Origin: CAIVVT01 sp963823095
GTDB lineage: Bacteria > Acidobacteriota > Terriglobia > Bryobacterales > Bryobacteraceae
Assembly (NCBI GenBank): GCA_963823095.1
Contig: CAWGKI010000013.1
Span: 18,181 to 82,180 of the forward strand
Direction of reading: 5' to 3'
DNA: 64,000 bases
The notes under the pieces are model-generated. The model was not told the DNA's origin. It searched no databases and saw only the letters and a list, made by a program, of their open reading frames with translations. The position numbers and the translations under genes were made by a program. Shown here in pieces: positions 45,720-54,818 of this stretch. Positions within the stretch are counted from its first letter, which is position 1, and each line of letters begins with the position of its first letter.

Positions 45720-48524
45720 GTGCGAAGTAATCTCCGTTGGAAATGGCTTCTCATCACCCTCGTGGTGGCTGCTTGCATGTTCGGGATTACCGGGCTACCG
45801 AGGTCATTGAAAGAACTTTCGGTGAACTGGCAGAGGAACGTGCGGCTCGGCCTGGATCTAAAAGGCGGCAGCCACATCGTTCTGCAAGTCCAGGTTCAGG
45901 ACGCTTTCAAAGCCGAAGCCGACGCAGCCATCGAAGCTCTCAAGGAAGGTTTCCGGAAGGAGAACATCGGCTACAGTTCAATAGAACGTAACGACCCGGA
46001 ATCGATCGCAGCGGCCGAGAGCATTCAGATCAACCTCAAAGGTGTGCCGGCTCCTCAAACCAATGACTTCCGGCGTGTCACCAATGATCGTGTTGGCCAA
46101 CAATGGCTGCTGGTTTCGGAGAACATGGCTGACTACCGACTCAATCTCCGGAAAGAAGCCGCCGTTAAGTTGCGACAGGACACGTTGACGCAGAGCATGC
46201 GCACGATCGAGAGGAAAGTCAACGGTCTGGGAGTCGCCGAAGCCGCGGTCCAGCAGCGTGGGGGTAGCGGTGGTGAGACGGAGATCATGGTTCAGTTGCC
46301 GGGCGTGGACGATCCAGCCCGGGTGAAGGCGATTCTGCAGACCTCGGCGCTGCTGGAGCTTTGCGAGGTCAAGGATGGCCCGTTCCCGGCGCGCGAAGCT
46401 ATTCTCGGCCAGCACGGCGGCATCTTGCCGTTGAACACAAAGATCGTACGAGGGTCTTCCCGGACTGGCGGAGGCAGCGCGGAAACTTGGTGGCTATTGG
46501 CTCGATCGCCGGTGGTCACCGGGCGTGACCTGCGGGACGCTCGGGCGCAGCAAGGTGACGTTCCGGGCCGTTGGGAAACCAGCTTCTCGCTCACGCCGGA
46601 CGGCGCGGGGCGGTTCGAGCGGTTCACTGCCGCGAATATCGGTAACCGCCTCGCGATCGTCTTGGATAACACGGTGATCAGCGCTCCGACGATCCAAGCC
46701 GCGATCTCGGATCAAGGGCAGATCACTGGGGCGTCGAGCATAGAGGAGGCTTCGGATCTCGCCCTGAACCTGCGTGCCGGCTCGCTTCCGGCAGGGGTGC
46801 AGATGATCGAAGAGCGGACCGTCGGGCCATCATTGGGAGCGGATTCGATCCGCCGCGGGATTACCGCCGGCCTCGTGGGTTTGGCATTGGTCGTGGCATC
46901 AATGCTTCTGTATTATCGGGGGGCGGGCTTCAACGCCGTGCTGGCCCTGCTGCTTAACACCATCATCACGATCGCCGCCCTCAGTTACATCGACGCCACG
47001 TGGACGCTGCCCGCTATTGCAGGACTGGTGCTCTCAATCGGAATGGCTGTAGATTCCAATGTACTGATCTTCGAGCGCATCAAGGAGGAGATGCGCGCCG
47101 GCAAGTCCGTTGTGGCGGCGGTCCCAGCGGGTTTTGACCGCGCATTGGTAACGATTATCGACACGCATGTGACGACGGTTGTGGCAAGCGCATTTCTGTT
47201 CATCTTCGGCACCGGGCCGGTCCGCGGCTTTGCGGTGACGTTGGTGATCGGGCTGGTCGCCAACTTGTTCACCGCTGTATTCGTGTCGCGTGCGATCTTC
47301 GATGTGCAGATCTGGCGAAGGGTACGAGTGGAAAGCCTGAGCATCGGACACGAATTGTTCCGGCAAACGAAGATAGACTTTCTCTCCAGGCGTACCCTCA
47401 CCCTGGGCCTGTCGGCGCTAGCTATCGTCATTAGCATTACCAGCCTCGTGGTGAAGGGAGGGCCGAAACAAGGTCTGGACTTCCGAGGAGGCACCCTGAT
47501 GTACGTGAGGTTTGAGCCGAAGCCTCAGATCGATGAACTGCGCCAGGCGTTGTCGGCCAGACTGCAGGGGGAAATTACTGTACAGGAGACCCACGGCACC
47601 GGTGAATTCATCATAGGGACGGAATTGGCGAACGAGGCGCGCCTCGATGAGTCTCGGCAGGCCGTCCAGCAGACTCTGCGCGAGAAGTACGCGAACCTCG
47701 GTGGCAAGCTGGATCTGAATAACGCGACTCATGCGGCACTCGAACAGCGATTACGGGTCGCCGGGGTCAACCTCGCTGAGGAGCAACTGAGAACGGTGAC
47801 GGAGGCCATCCTGAGCTACCGGGATCGCGAGAAGAACGGTCTGATCGGGAGCCTGGACGAGCTCGGTAGTGTTCCGAGCGTTGAACCCAGGGTGCTGGCA
47901 ACCATTAAACAGGAGTGCGGATTGGGCACCTTTAACCTTCGCTCAGTGGAGATTGTTGGGCCGCGCGCAGGCGCGGAACTGCGCCAGCGCGCGGTGCTCG
48001 CGACCCTATGCGCCCTGGGCGGCATGCTGATTTACATCGCCTTCCGATTTCAGTGGATTGCGGGCACCGCAGCGGTGGTTGCGACAGTGCACGATGTGAT
48101 CATTACGATGGGCCTGTTTTCTCTGACGGATCGCGAAATCAATCTCAATATCATCGCAGCTCTCCTCACGTTGATCGGCTACTCGATGAACGACAAGATT
48201 GTCGTCTTTGATCGCCTCAGGGAGAACTTGAAGGCGAAGCGCGTCCGCAGTTCGTATTTGGACCTGGTCAACTTATCCATTAACCAGACGCTCAGTCGTA
48301 CTCTCCTCACCGCAGGTCCAACATTGCTGGCGTGCATGGCCCTGTATTTCCTGGGTGGTGAAGTTCTGAATGGGATCGCTTTTGCGCTGTTCGTGGGCAT
48401 TGTGGTGGGCACGTACTCGTCGATTTTCGTGGCCAGCGCGTTACTCGTGATTTGGCACCAGTACCGCGACAGCCGAGTAGCTACCGTAAGAAGACCCGCG
48501 TCGCCGGTAGCGGCGAAGAGCTAG
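45720..48524 (+). CDS. secDF: Fused protein translocase subunit SecDF
   Basis: A 934-residue protein with GTG start after AGAGGAGAG. The SecD half has VRLGLDLKGGSHIVLQVQVQ, the P1 domain, FSLTPDGAGRFERFT, and helices with GLVLSIGMAVDSNVLIFERI. The SecF half begins after residue 540 with KTKIDF-like sequence, KQGLDFRGGTLMYVRF, then TLIGYSMNDKIVVFDRLREN. Between the first SecF strand region and its membrane part is a helical insert (LEQRLRVAGVNLAEEQLRTV) seen in acidobacterial homologues. It uses proton-motive force to complete protein export. Confidence 0.95.
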   Translation: MRSNLRWKWLLITLVVAACMFGITGLPRSLKELSVNWQRNVRLGLDLKGGSHIVLQVQVQDAFKAEADAAIEALKEGFRKENIGYSSIERNDPESIAAAESIQINLKGVPAPQTNDFRRVTNDRVGQQWLLVSENMADYRLNLRKEAAVKLRQDTLTQSMRTIERKVNGLGVAEAAVQQRGGSGGETEIMVQLPGVDDPARVKAILQTSALLELCEVKDGPFPAREAILGQHGGILPLNTKIVRGSSRTGGGSAETWWLLARSPVVTGRDLRDARAQQGDVPGRWETSFSLTPDGAGRFERFTAANIGNRLAIVLDNTVISAPTIQAAISDQGQITGASSIEEASDLALNLRAGSLPAGVQMIEERTVGPSLGADSIRRGITAGLVGLALVVASMLLYYRGAGFNAVLALLLNTIITIAALSYIDATWTLPAIAGLVLSIGMAVDSNVLIFERIKEEMRAGKSVVAAVPAGFDRALVTIIDTHVTTVVASAFLFIFGTGPVRGFAVTLVIGLVANLFTAVFVSRAIFDVQIWRRVRVESLSIGHELFRQTKIDFLSRRTLTLGLSALAIVISITSLVVKGGPKQGLDFRGGTLMYVRFEPKPQIDELRQALSARLQGEITVQETHGTGEFIIGTELANEARLDESRQAVQQTLREKYANLGGKLDLNNATHAALEQRLRVAGVNLAEEQLRTVTEAILSYRDREKNGLIGSLDELGSVPSVEPRVLATIKQECGLGTFNLRSVEIVGPRAGAELRQRAVLATLCALGGMLIYIAFRFQWIAGTAAVVATVHDVIITMGLFSLTDREINLNIIAALLTLIGYSMNDKIVVFDRLRENLKAKRVRSSYLDLVNLSINQTLSRTLLTAGPTLLACMALYFLGGEVLNGIAFALFVGIVVGTYSSIFVASALLVIWHQYRDSRVATVRRPASPVAAKS

Positions 48525-48568
48525 CATCGGGTTCCAGCATCCGCCGCCCGCCTCATCGGGAACGTCCC

Positions 48569-49120
48569 TCACGCACGCTCCCTGTCAGTTGAAAGTGCTA
48601 GTTCGGACTGTGCCTCGGTAGACCGGGTCTTCCACAGCAGAAGGAACACGGCGCCTAGCGCCGCATAGGTCGCCGCCCATAGCCACGGCGTCCACCATGC
48701 AATGCCGTCAACGCGGTAGTCCGAAACCGGCCAAAGGAACCGCGTCGCGTAATAACTCAGGCTGTGCGTTGGGATATCGACCACAATGTGCATCGCCCAG
48801 CCGAGCATCCCGAACACCACACGGCGGGCCAGTAGCATCGCGAGCGCGAACACTAACAGGAATACGATCAGGCTGTGGCCGGCCGGATAGAGCGGCAGCC
48901 CGATGTGTGCATGCGGCAGGATATGGCCATCAGCCGAGGCCGAGCTAGGGTCACCCATGAGCCGCAGCCATAGACCAGCGGCAAATGAAGGCCCGAATGC
49001 CAACACATCCGGGAAAGCAGCCCACCAGACGGTCCAGCCAACCGGAATGGAGGCCTTGGTGCCTCTCCTCGCCGTGATTACAGCCGCAGACGCCCACAAA
49101 GCGTGCGCAACAACCTCCAT
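48569..49120 (-). CDS. Membrane-bound metal-dependent hydrolase-like protein
   Basis: A 183-residue protein with four or five membrane segments. It has a histidine/aspartate set: MEVVAHALWASAAVI, AAFPDVLAFGPSFAAG, YPAGHSLIVFLLVFALAML and GWAMHIVVDIPTHSLSYYAT. This fits the family of inner-membrane putative metal-dependent hydrolases (DUF457/YdjM-like), though it is shorter and more divergent. Convergent with secDF. Confidence 0.6.
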   Translation of the reverse strand: MEVVAHALWASAAVITARRGTKASIPVGWTVWWAAFPDVLAFGPSFAAGLWLRLMGDPSSASADGHILPHAHIGLPLYPAGHSLIVFLLVFALAMLLARRVVFGMLGWAMHIVVDIPTHSLSYYATRFLWPVSDYRVDGIAWWTPWLWAATYAALGAVFLLLWKTRSTEAQSELALSTDRERA

Positions 49121-49148
49121 GAGACAGACTCCTCGACAGCGCGGCGCG

Positions 49149-50570
49149 TCACGCTACTGTCCGCGGTGGCATTTCTGAGGCCAGGACGCTCACCGTACTA
49201 CTTCCAATGACTGAGGCCGGCAGCGATACCGAAAGAGGTGCTTCGTACAACTGTGGCCGGAAAGGCAGCGACAGAAGCACCTTATCGCCGGCGCGAACTT
49301 CATAAGAGCGAAGTGGTTCACGGCCGGCAAGCGCTGTTGTCCATTTCACGATGACGTGCTCGCCATCACGCCTGGCGTCTACCGAGGCAGGCTGCACGAG
49401 CGTGTTTGTTTTCTCTTGGAAGTAATTGGTCGCGGCTCCGTGGCGCGCTGCGGAATCCTTCTCTATGCGCGTCCGCTCGATCTCGGATGGCATGTCCTTG
49501 AACGCTGCGGTCAGATTTGCCACCATCTGATCAGCCTCGGGCTTTTCGCGGTTGATCATGCCCGTGCCGATTATGGCGCAGGACACGCCCGGCAGTGAGA
49601 GGGGGTAGCGCACCAGATCGGAGTAGCCTATCGCATCCGACTTGCCGACCGACACAATGACATCATCCGGTGTGCGCGAAAAGCGCGGTTGCTTGCCGTA
49701 AAAAGCGCCGTCGGCGAACACCTTCATCGCAATCACACCCAACCCGCGCGAGATGGCTAAAGGCAAGACGTTCTTCTGGTGCGAGCTGCACAGCCGGTCG
49801 TCCGCATTCAACGCGAAGAGTACGGTGTCGATTACATTCTCCGAGTCGCGCCGAATCGCGCTCATCAGCACCGGAGAGCTTTGGTGCCCGGTGATGCCGA
49901 TGTGCTTCACATAATGCCGGCGTTCCGGATTAAGGCCGGTGTAATTGGTGCCGTCACGGAAATCGAGCAGGCCGGCCAGCGCGCCGATTCTCTCCGGGAC
50001 TTTCGAACCGCGATCAGCGAATCCCTCATAGATCTGGTTGACCTGTTCCATTGCCGTAAGATTGTGGATCTGGATCGAGTCGACATAGGCGCCTTCAGGG
50101 ATGAAGCCCTTGCCATCTCCGAAGATCTGCGTGAGTGAGCGTTTCAACTCGTCGACTGCCGTTGGACCCGTGCCACTCGGGTCGCGGGCGAAGCGGCGTC
50201 CGGTCTTCGTCGCCAGAAAAATCTTTGGGCGCAGCGGTTGGTCGTAAGCCTTATCGGAGGCAGTCAGATGCAGTCGGCGAAACGCCTCTCCATAATTCAT
50301 CTGGCTCGGCCCGTACGCATTGGCCGTGTCGAGGTAGTCCAGCCCGAGTTGGACCGCGCGGACGACGATATCGGCCGGATCGATTCCCGGTTTCGTCCAT
50401 TGCAGCGACGCCTGGCCCCCGAGGGCCAGCGGCACAACCGCGCGGCCGGTGCGCCCCAAGAGTCGCCTCGGAAACGTGGTGGCAGCCTGGGCGAAAAGAC
50501 GTCCGGGGCTCAGGACGTCCGCCACGGGAATTGCGCCGAGCACACCGAGGATTGCACGTCGAGAAGTCAT
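49149..50570 (-). CDS. Tat-exported aldo/keto reductase family protein
   Basis: ATG 50570 gives MTSRRAILGVLGAIPVADVL, a Tat-type leader (SRRAILG), followed by a TIM-barrel aldo/keto reductase of about 350 residues. Landmarks: VVPLALGGQASLQWTKPGID, VQLGLDYLDTANAYGPSQMN (catalytic Asp/Tyr), KIFLATKTGR (Lys), and DSIQIHNL. The C-terminal 110 residues form an Ig-like domain (DGEHVIVKWTTALAGREPLR), an unusual addition. Substrate unknown. Confidence 0.82.
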   Translation of the reverse strand: MTSRRAILGVLGAIPVADVLSPGRLFAQAATTFPRRLLGRTGRAVVPLALGGQASLQWTKPGIDPADIVVRAVQLGLDYLDTANAYGPSQMNYGEAFRRLHLTASDKAYDQPLRPKIFLATKTGRRFARDPSGTGPTAVDELKRSLTQIFGDGKGFIPEGAYVDSIQIHNLTAMEQVNQIYEGFADRGSKVPERIGALAGLLDFRDGTNYTGLNPERRHYVKHIGITGHQSSPVLMSAIRRDSENVIDTVLFALNADDRLCSSHQKNVLPLAISRGLGVIAMKVFADGAFYGKQPRFSRTPDDVIVSVGKSDAIGYSDLVRYPLSLPGVSCAIIGTGMINREKPEADQMVANLTAAFKDMPSEIERTRIEKDSAARHGAATNYFQEKTNTLVQPASVDARRDGEHVIVKWTTALAGREPLRSYEVRAGDKVLLSLPFRPQLYEAPLSVSLPASVIGSSTVSVLASEMPPRTVA

Positions 50571-51372
50571 CGTTCCGCCCTTTCGCATTTCAGAGATACA
50601 TATCCCATTCTACGCTTGGATTTGAATGGATTCAGCGGCACAAGGTGTGGGGCCTCGGACCGCCGAGCACAGACGTCTACACGATGCGATGACCGGCGGG
50701 AGTTCCTTCAGTCTCCTCCTGCATTAGAACGCTCCCTGCCTCCAAGCTCATCTTGCGTCAGACAAGAAAACTTCGACGGGGATCACAACTCGGCATTCTA
50801 CTCAGAACTACTCCGCGCTTTCGAAGCTCCGAGCGGATCAACTGGACTGTGTCACAACTATGCCAAAACCCATCCGATTGGCCACCTTGGGCATGCTCTT
50901 GAGCGAACAGCAGATTCCCCAAGTTGTTATGAACATTAAGAGCAGGCAATATCGGATGGAGCGTTTGGAAGCCATGTCGATACCTTGGGCGCAGGAAGTC
51001 GCCGCTTCAAATCTGAACGTCCCGGACCATTTCTTATTGATTCAATGGTGGGCGACAAAACGAGAGACTGGGTAGCGACGTACGGATCTCCTGGCGGCAG
51101 TCCTCAAGCGGGAAGTCTGCCGACATGAATGGCCTGTCGCCTGGTAGCCTCAAGTATTTCGACGCTTCGCCAGAGGCCCGGGTCGGGGCGGACCGAGAAT
51201 TTGTGCGACAGTTTGCTGCCGAATTGTCATGGTCCCGAGAAACTACGTATCACGGCTGGAGCCGAGGCAGTTTTGTTCGACTAACTGGCCTGCGCTCTCC
51301 TCCCTAGATGGCGTAGGTGATCCCGTTCGAACCTGGTGCTACCATTTGGCTTCGTGAAGGCCCGGCGGAAGG
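50571..51372. other. No gene recognised
   Basis: The best frame (50860-51075, 71 codons, MPKPIRLATLGMLL) has no convincing ribosome-binding site and no family match. The region should contain the promoter of the kinase gene at 51373. I did not find a clear -24/-12 element. Confidence 0.4.
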
Positions 51373-52950
51373 ATGCTGGTTGAGCCGGTCGCTATGGCAA
51401 TAGAAGACCTCGTCAGCCGCGATGAACGAGCGAGCAAGACGGACAATTTCGCGGCACTGTCGCAGAGTATCCTGCGCTCCGCCAATCGGGGATCCGCACG
51501 CATCGAGTTCCTGACCGAGATCTCCGGCATGCTGCTGGAATCCCTACAGCTTGACGCGATAGAGCTGCGTCTTCAGGAACGGGACCTGTCCTATCGATGG
51601 GACTTCGCTCTCCGTCCCGCGTCTTTGTCGCGATTCACGGTTCTGGACGATGCAATGGAGTGCGACGCCGCGTCTCGGCACTACCCTTCAGTTGCGTTAC
51701 TACCTTTCACGGTGGACGAGCGTGCGGCAGGCCAGTTATTGCTTAAGAGCCTTCAAGAGAGCCGCTTCGGCGAAAGGAATGGGGAATTCTATGCGGGAGT
51801 GGCGGAGACGGTCGGCCTGGCGGTGGCCAGCCGGCAGGCCCAGTGGGCACTGCGCGAGCGCGTCAAGGAATTGACCTGCCTCTACGGGATAGGGCGGATC
51901 GCGCAGCTTCCAGGAGTATCGTTGGGCGATGCCCTTCAACAAATCGCGGAACTGCTGCCTCCCGCCTGGCAGTTCCCCGATATCGCGTGTGCGCGGATTA
52001 TGCTGGATGGACGGGTGTTCGCTACCCCCGGTTACCAGCTAGGATCGTATCGCCAGACGGCCGAACTCACCATCAACCGTAGAGTGCGCGGTCTTATCGA
52101 GGTCGCCTACCTCAAGGAGAAAGTGGAGTTTGCCGAGGGGCCGTTCCTACCGGAGGAGCGCAGCTTGATCGATACGGTAGCGCGCGAGGTCGGATTAGTC
52201 GTGGAGCGCCGCGAAACCGAGGAGGCACAGGCGACTTTGCAGGCGCAATTGCGGCATGCTGACCGACTGGCAACAATCGGCCAACTAGCCGCCGGTGTTG
52301 CCCACGAGTTGAATGAGCCGTTGGGCAGTATCCTGGGTTTCGCGCAGCTCATGCAGAAGGCCCCAGGTTTGCTGCAAACGGCAGCCAAAGACCTGGAGAA
52401 GATCGTCAAGGCATCCCTTCACGCTCGAGAGGTGATTCACAAGCTGTTGGTCTTTTCCCGTCAGAAACCGCCGGTGAAAGCGCGGGTCAATCTCAACCGC
52501 GTAGTGAGCGACGGGCTGTACTTCCTGGAGTCGCGTTGCGCCCGGGCTGGAATTACCCTCTGCGCCGCGCTCGCGCCAGACTTGCCGGAGATCTCGGCGG
52601 ATGCCTCGCAGTTGCATCAGGTGGTGGTCAATCTGGTGGTCAATAGCATACAGGCCATGCCGGCCGGAGGCACGCTCACGATCGAGACGCACGCCGGCAC
52701 GGACTGGGTTTCGCTGAGCGTTCAAGATACCGGAGCCGGCATGACCAATGAGGTGAGAGAAAAGGTGTTCACCCCGTTCTTCACTACCAAGGACGTCGAT
52801 CAGGGAACGGGTCTGGGTTTGGCGGTGGTCCACGGCATCGTGACTTCCCACGGGGGCTCTGTGCGCGTGGAGAGCGCTCCGGGGAAGGGCGCGCGATTCG
52901 AGATCCGGCTACCCCGAAACGGCCACCGGCAAGATGAGACCGCATTGTGA
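51373..52950 (+). CDS. GAF-domain sensor histidine kinase (NtrB-like)
   Basis: A 525-residue soluble protein. Two GAF-like sensor domains cover about residues 20-160 and 165-285 (ALRERVKELTCLYGIGRIAQ marks the second), then a coiled linker. The H-box is LATIGQLAAGVAHELNEPLG. HATPase: QVVVNLVVNSIQAMPAGGTL, VQDTGAGMTNEVREKVFTPF, TGLGLAVVHGIVTSHGG. Its stop overlaps the start of the NtrC-type regulator, so the pair is co-translated. No membrane helix: it senses a cytoplasmic signal. Confidence 0.93.
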   Translation: MLVEPVAMAIEDLVSRDERASKTDNFAALSQSILRSANRGSARIEFLTEISGMLLESLQLDAIELRLQERDLSYRWDFALRPASLSRFTVLDDAMECDAASRHYPSVALLPFTVDERAAGQLLLKSLQESRFGERNGEFYAGVAETVGLAVASRQAQWALRERVKELTCLYGIGRIAQLPGVSLGDALQQIAELLPPAWQFPDIACARIMLDGRVFATPGYQLGSYRQTAELTINRRVRGLIEVAYLKEKVEFAEGPFLPEERSLIDTVAREVGLVVERRETEEAQATLQAQLRHADRLATIGQLAAGVAHELNEPLGSILGFAQLMQKAPGLLQTAAKDLEKIVKASLHAREVIHKLLVFSRQKPPVKARVNLNRVVSDGLYFLESRCARAGITLCAALAPDLPEISADASQLHQVVVNLVVNSIQAMPAGGTLTIETHAGTDWVSLSVQDTGAGMTNEVREKVFTPFFTTKDVDQGTGLGLAVVHGIVTSHGGSVRVESAPGKGARFEIRLPRNGHRQDETAL

Positions 52951-54296
52951 CACTCCATAACAAGCCCGAAGAAAGCGCGCGGATCCTGGTAGTGGACGAC
53001 GCCCCGGACACGCTGGAAGTGGTTCAGCGGAATCTCCAGGCTAGAGGCTACCTGGTTTACACGGCCTCCGCGGTGGCCGAGGCTATCCGGATTCTGGAAC
53101 AGACCCCGGTGGAACTGGTAATCACGGACTGCAAAATGCCGAAAGTGAGCGGTCTGGAACTGGTGAAACATGTTCGTGAAAACTACGCCGGCACAGAAGT
53201 TGTGATGATCACCGGGTATCCTTCAATCGGCGGGGCGGTGGACGCCGTCAAAATGGGCGCCGAAGACTACCTCTCCAAGCCCTTCACCGATGAGGAACTG
53301 TACGCGGCTGTGGAACGCGCGCTGAATAACCTGCGCGTTCGACGCATGGTAGAGGCTCCCCAGTACCGGACACCGCAGGCGCCCTTTGGAATTATCGGCG
53401 AGTCATCCGCCATGCAGAAGGTCTTCGGCGCCATCTCCAAGGCTGCTCCCACGGCTGTCACGGTGCTGATCACCGGCGAAAGCGGCACGGGGAAAGAACT
53501 GGTCGCCAGGGCGATCCACTACGGCAGTCCGCGCGCGTCGTCGCCTTTCGTGCCGGTGAACTGCGCGGCCATTCCGGAGACATTGATCGAAAGCGAGCTC
53601 TTCGGATACGTCAAGGGCGCGTTCACCGGGGCCGCCGGAACACGCGCCGGTTTCTTCCAGACGGCTGACGGCGGCACCATCTTTCTCGACGAGATCAGCG
53701 CCACCAGCCAGTCCATGCAAGTCAGGCTTCTGCGGGTCTTGCAGGAGCACGAGGTTTGCATGGTAGGCTCCACACGTTCGCAACCGGTGGACATTCGCGT
53801 AGTGGCGGCAACCAACAAGGATCTGTCCACTCTCATCCGCAAGGAGCTGTTCCGGGAAGATCTGTACTTTCGCCTGAACGTCATTACCATTGACCTGCCT
53901 CCGCTGCGCGAGCGCGGTGATGACGTTCTGCTGCTGATCCGCCATTTTGCCGGCCGCTTTGCGGCGGAGCTGGGGAAACCGGTCCCGAGCTTTTCCGATC
54001 GCGCACTGCAGGTTCTTCAGCGCTACCGCTGGCCGGGCAATGTGCGAGAGTTGGAGAACGTGGTGCAGCGCCTGGTGGTCATGGCCGAAGGGAATTCCGT
54101 GGATGTTCCGGACTTGCCTTCGCTCATGCGATTCTCGGCGTTGGAAAAAGGCGGGTTCGACCGGCCGCTGGCTGAAGTGGAATGCGAATATATCCGGAAC
54201 GTTCTGGCCAGTGTCGACGGCAACCGCACACGCGCGGCTGAGATTTTGGGGATGGATCGCAAGACTCTACGCGAGAAGCTCAAAGAAAAGCAGTGA
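52947..54296 (+). CDS. NtrC-family sigma-54-dependent response regulator
   Basis: A 449-residue protein, GTG start. The receiver has ILVVDDAPDT, phospho-acceptor VELVITDCKMPKVSGLEL, and DYLSKPFTDEELYAAVERAL. The AAA+ domain has ITGESGTGKELVARAIHYGS (Walker A) and GYVKGAFTGAAGTRAGFFQT with the GAFTGA sigma-54 contact loop, plus GTIFLDEISATSQSMQVRLL (Walker B). The Fis-type helix-turn-helix is RAAEILGMDRKTLREKLKEK. Probably activates the NADH diaphorase operon immediately downstream. Confidence 0.95.
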   Translation: MTLHNKPEESARILVVDDAPDTLEVVQRNLQARGYLVYTASAVAEAIRILEQTPVELVITDCKMPKVSGLELVKHVRENYAGTEVVMITGYPSIGGAVDAVKMGAEDYLSKPFTDEELYAAVERALNNLRVRRMVEAPQYRTPQAPFGIIGESSAMQKVFGAISKAAPTAVTVLITGESGTGKELVARAIHYGSPRASSPFVPVNCAAIPETLIESELFGYVKGAFTGAAGTRAGFFQTADGGTIFLDEISATSQSMQVRLLRVLQEHEVCMVGSTRSQPVDIRVVAATNKDLSTLIRKELFREDLYFRLNVITIDLPPLRERGDDVLLLIRHFAGRFAAELGKPVPSFSDRALQVLQRYRWPGNVRELENVVQRLVVMAEGNSVDVPDLPSLMRFSALEKGGFDRPLAEVECEYIRNVLASVDGNRTRAAEILGMDRKTLREKLKEKQ

Positions 54297-54298
54297 AC

Positions 54299-54315
54299 TG
54301 GGGAGATTCTCCCCA
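54299..54315 (+). terminator. Perfect inverted repeat after the regulator gene
   Basis: TGGGGAG-ATT-CTCCCCA begins 3 bases after the stop codon. There is no T tract, so it may be an attenuator or a factor-dependent terminator rather than an intrinsic one. Confidence 0.45.
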
Positions 54316-54535
54316 CCGGTTCAAATCTCCCCGCCTGCTCATCGGGCAAGTCGGCTTTCGGCGTTGCAGACCTGTTGATCTGATTCGCTTTAGTGCCCAG
54401 GCTGCAAATGGCCGCGAACTTGCACCACAGATGAGTGGTTGCTAACAGCCGCCATCCCGCCCGGCCCTGGCGCAACTGCAAGAGTGGCGTTACGGGCCGG
54501 CGAATGACGGGGCCAAAGTAACAGTGAGGTGAATC

Positions 54536-54814
54536 ATGTCGAAGCCGAGCGTAGCCGGAGGCCTGTGTCTGACCTGCAAATTCGATCCCGATTGCATTTA
54601 CGAGGCCCGGTCCGACCGTGCCATCCTACAATGCGAACAATTTGAGATGGGGTTCCGGCAGTCCCCTGCGCCAGCGGCGCCAATCCGAAGCGCCGCGCCT
54701 CGCTCGAGAGAATCGAGCGCGTATCCCGGCCTTTGCTCAAACTGCGAAAACCGGGAAACCTGCATCTATCCCAAACCCGAGGGCGGAGTCTGGCGTTGCG
54801 AAGAGTACGCATAA
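54536..54814 (+). CDS. Small cysteine-rich protein with two tandem zinc-binding-like motifs
   Basis: A 92-residue protein with the same motif twice: GLCLTCKFDPDCIYEA...CEQFE and GLCSNCENRETCIYPK...CEEYA, i.e. GLCxxCxxxxxCxY then CExxx. Eight cysteines in two sets of four suggest metal or Fe-S binding. GTGAGGTG precedes the ATG. First gene of the diaphorase operon, 4 bases before the NuoE-like gene, so a role as electron carrier or cluster chaperone is possible but unproven. Confidence 0.75.
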   Translation: MSKPSVAGGLCLTCKFDPDCIYEARSDRAILQCEQFEMGFRQSPAPAAPIRSAAPRSRESSAYPGLCSNCENRETCIYPKPEGGVWRCEEYA

Positions 54815-54818
54815 GCAT

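Noticed and set aside
50860..51075. 71-codon frame upstream of the GAF kinase
   Set aside because: No ribosome-binding site, no family match and no coupling; kept as unassigned intergenic sequence.
54455..54500. Possible -24/-12 sigma-54 promoter before the diaphorase operon (TGGCGCAACTGC)
   Set aside because: Only seven bases separate the GG and GC elements instead of ten, so the spacing is wrong for sigma-54.
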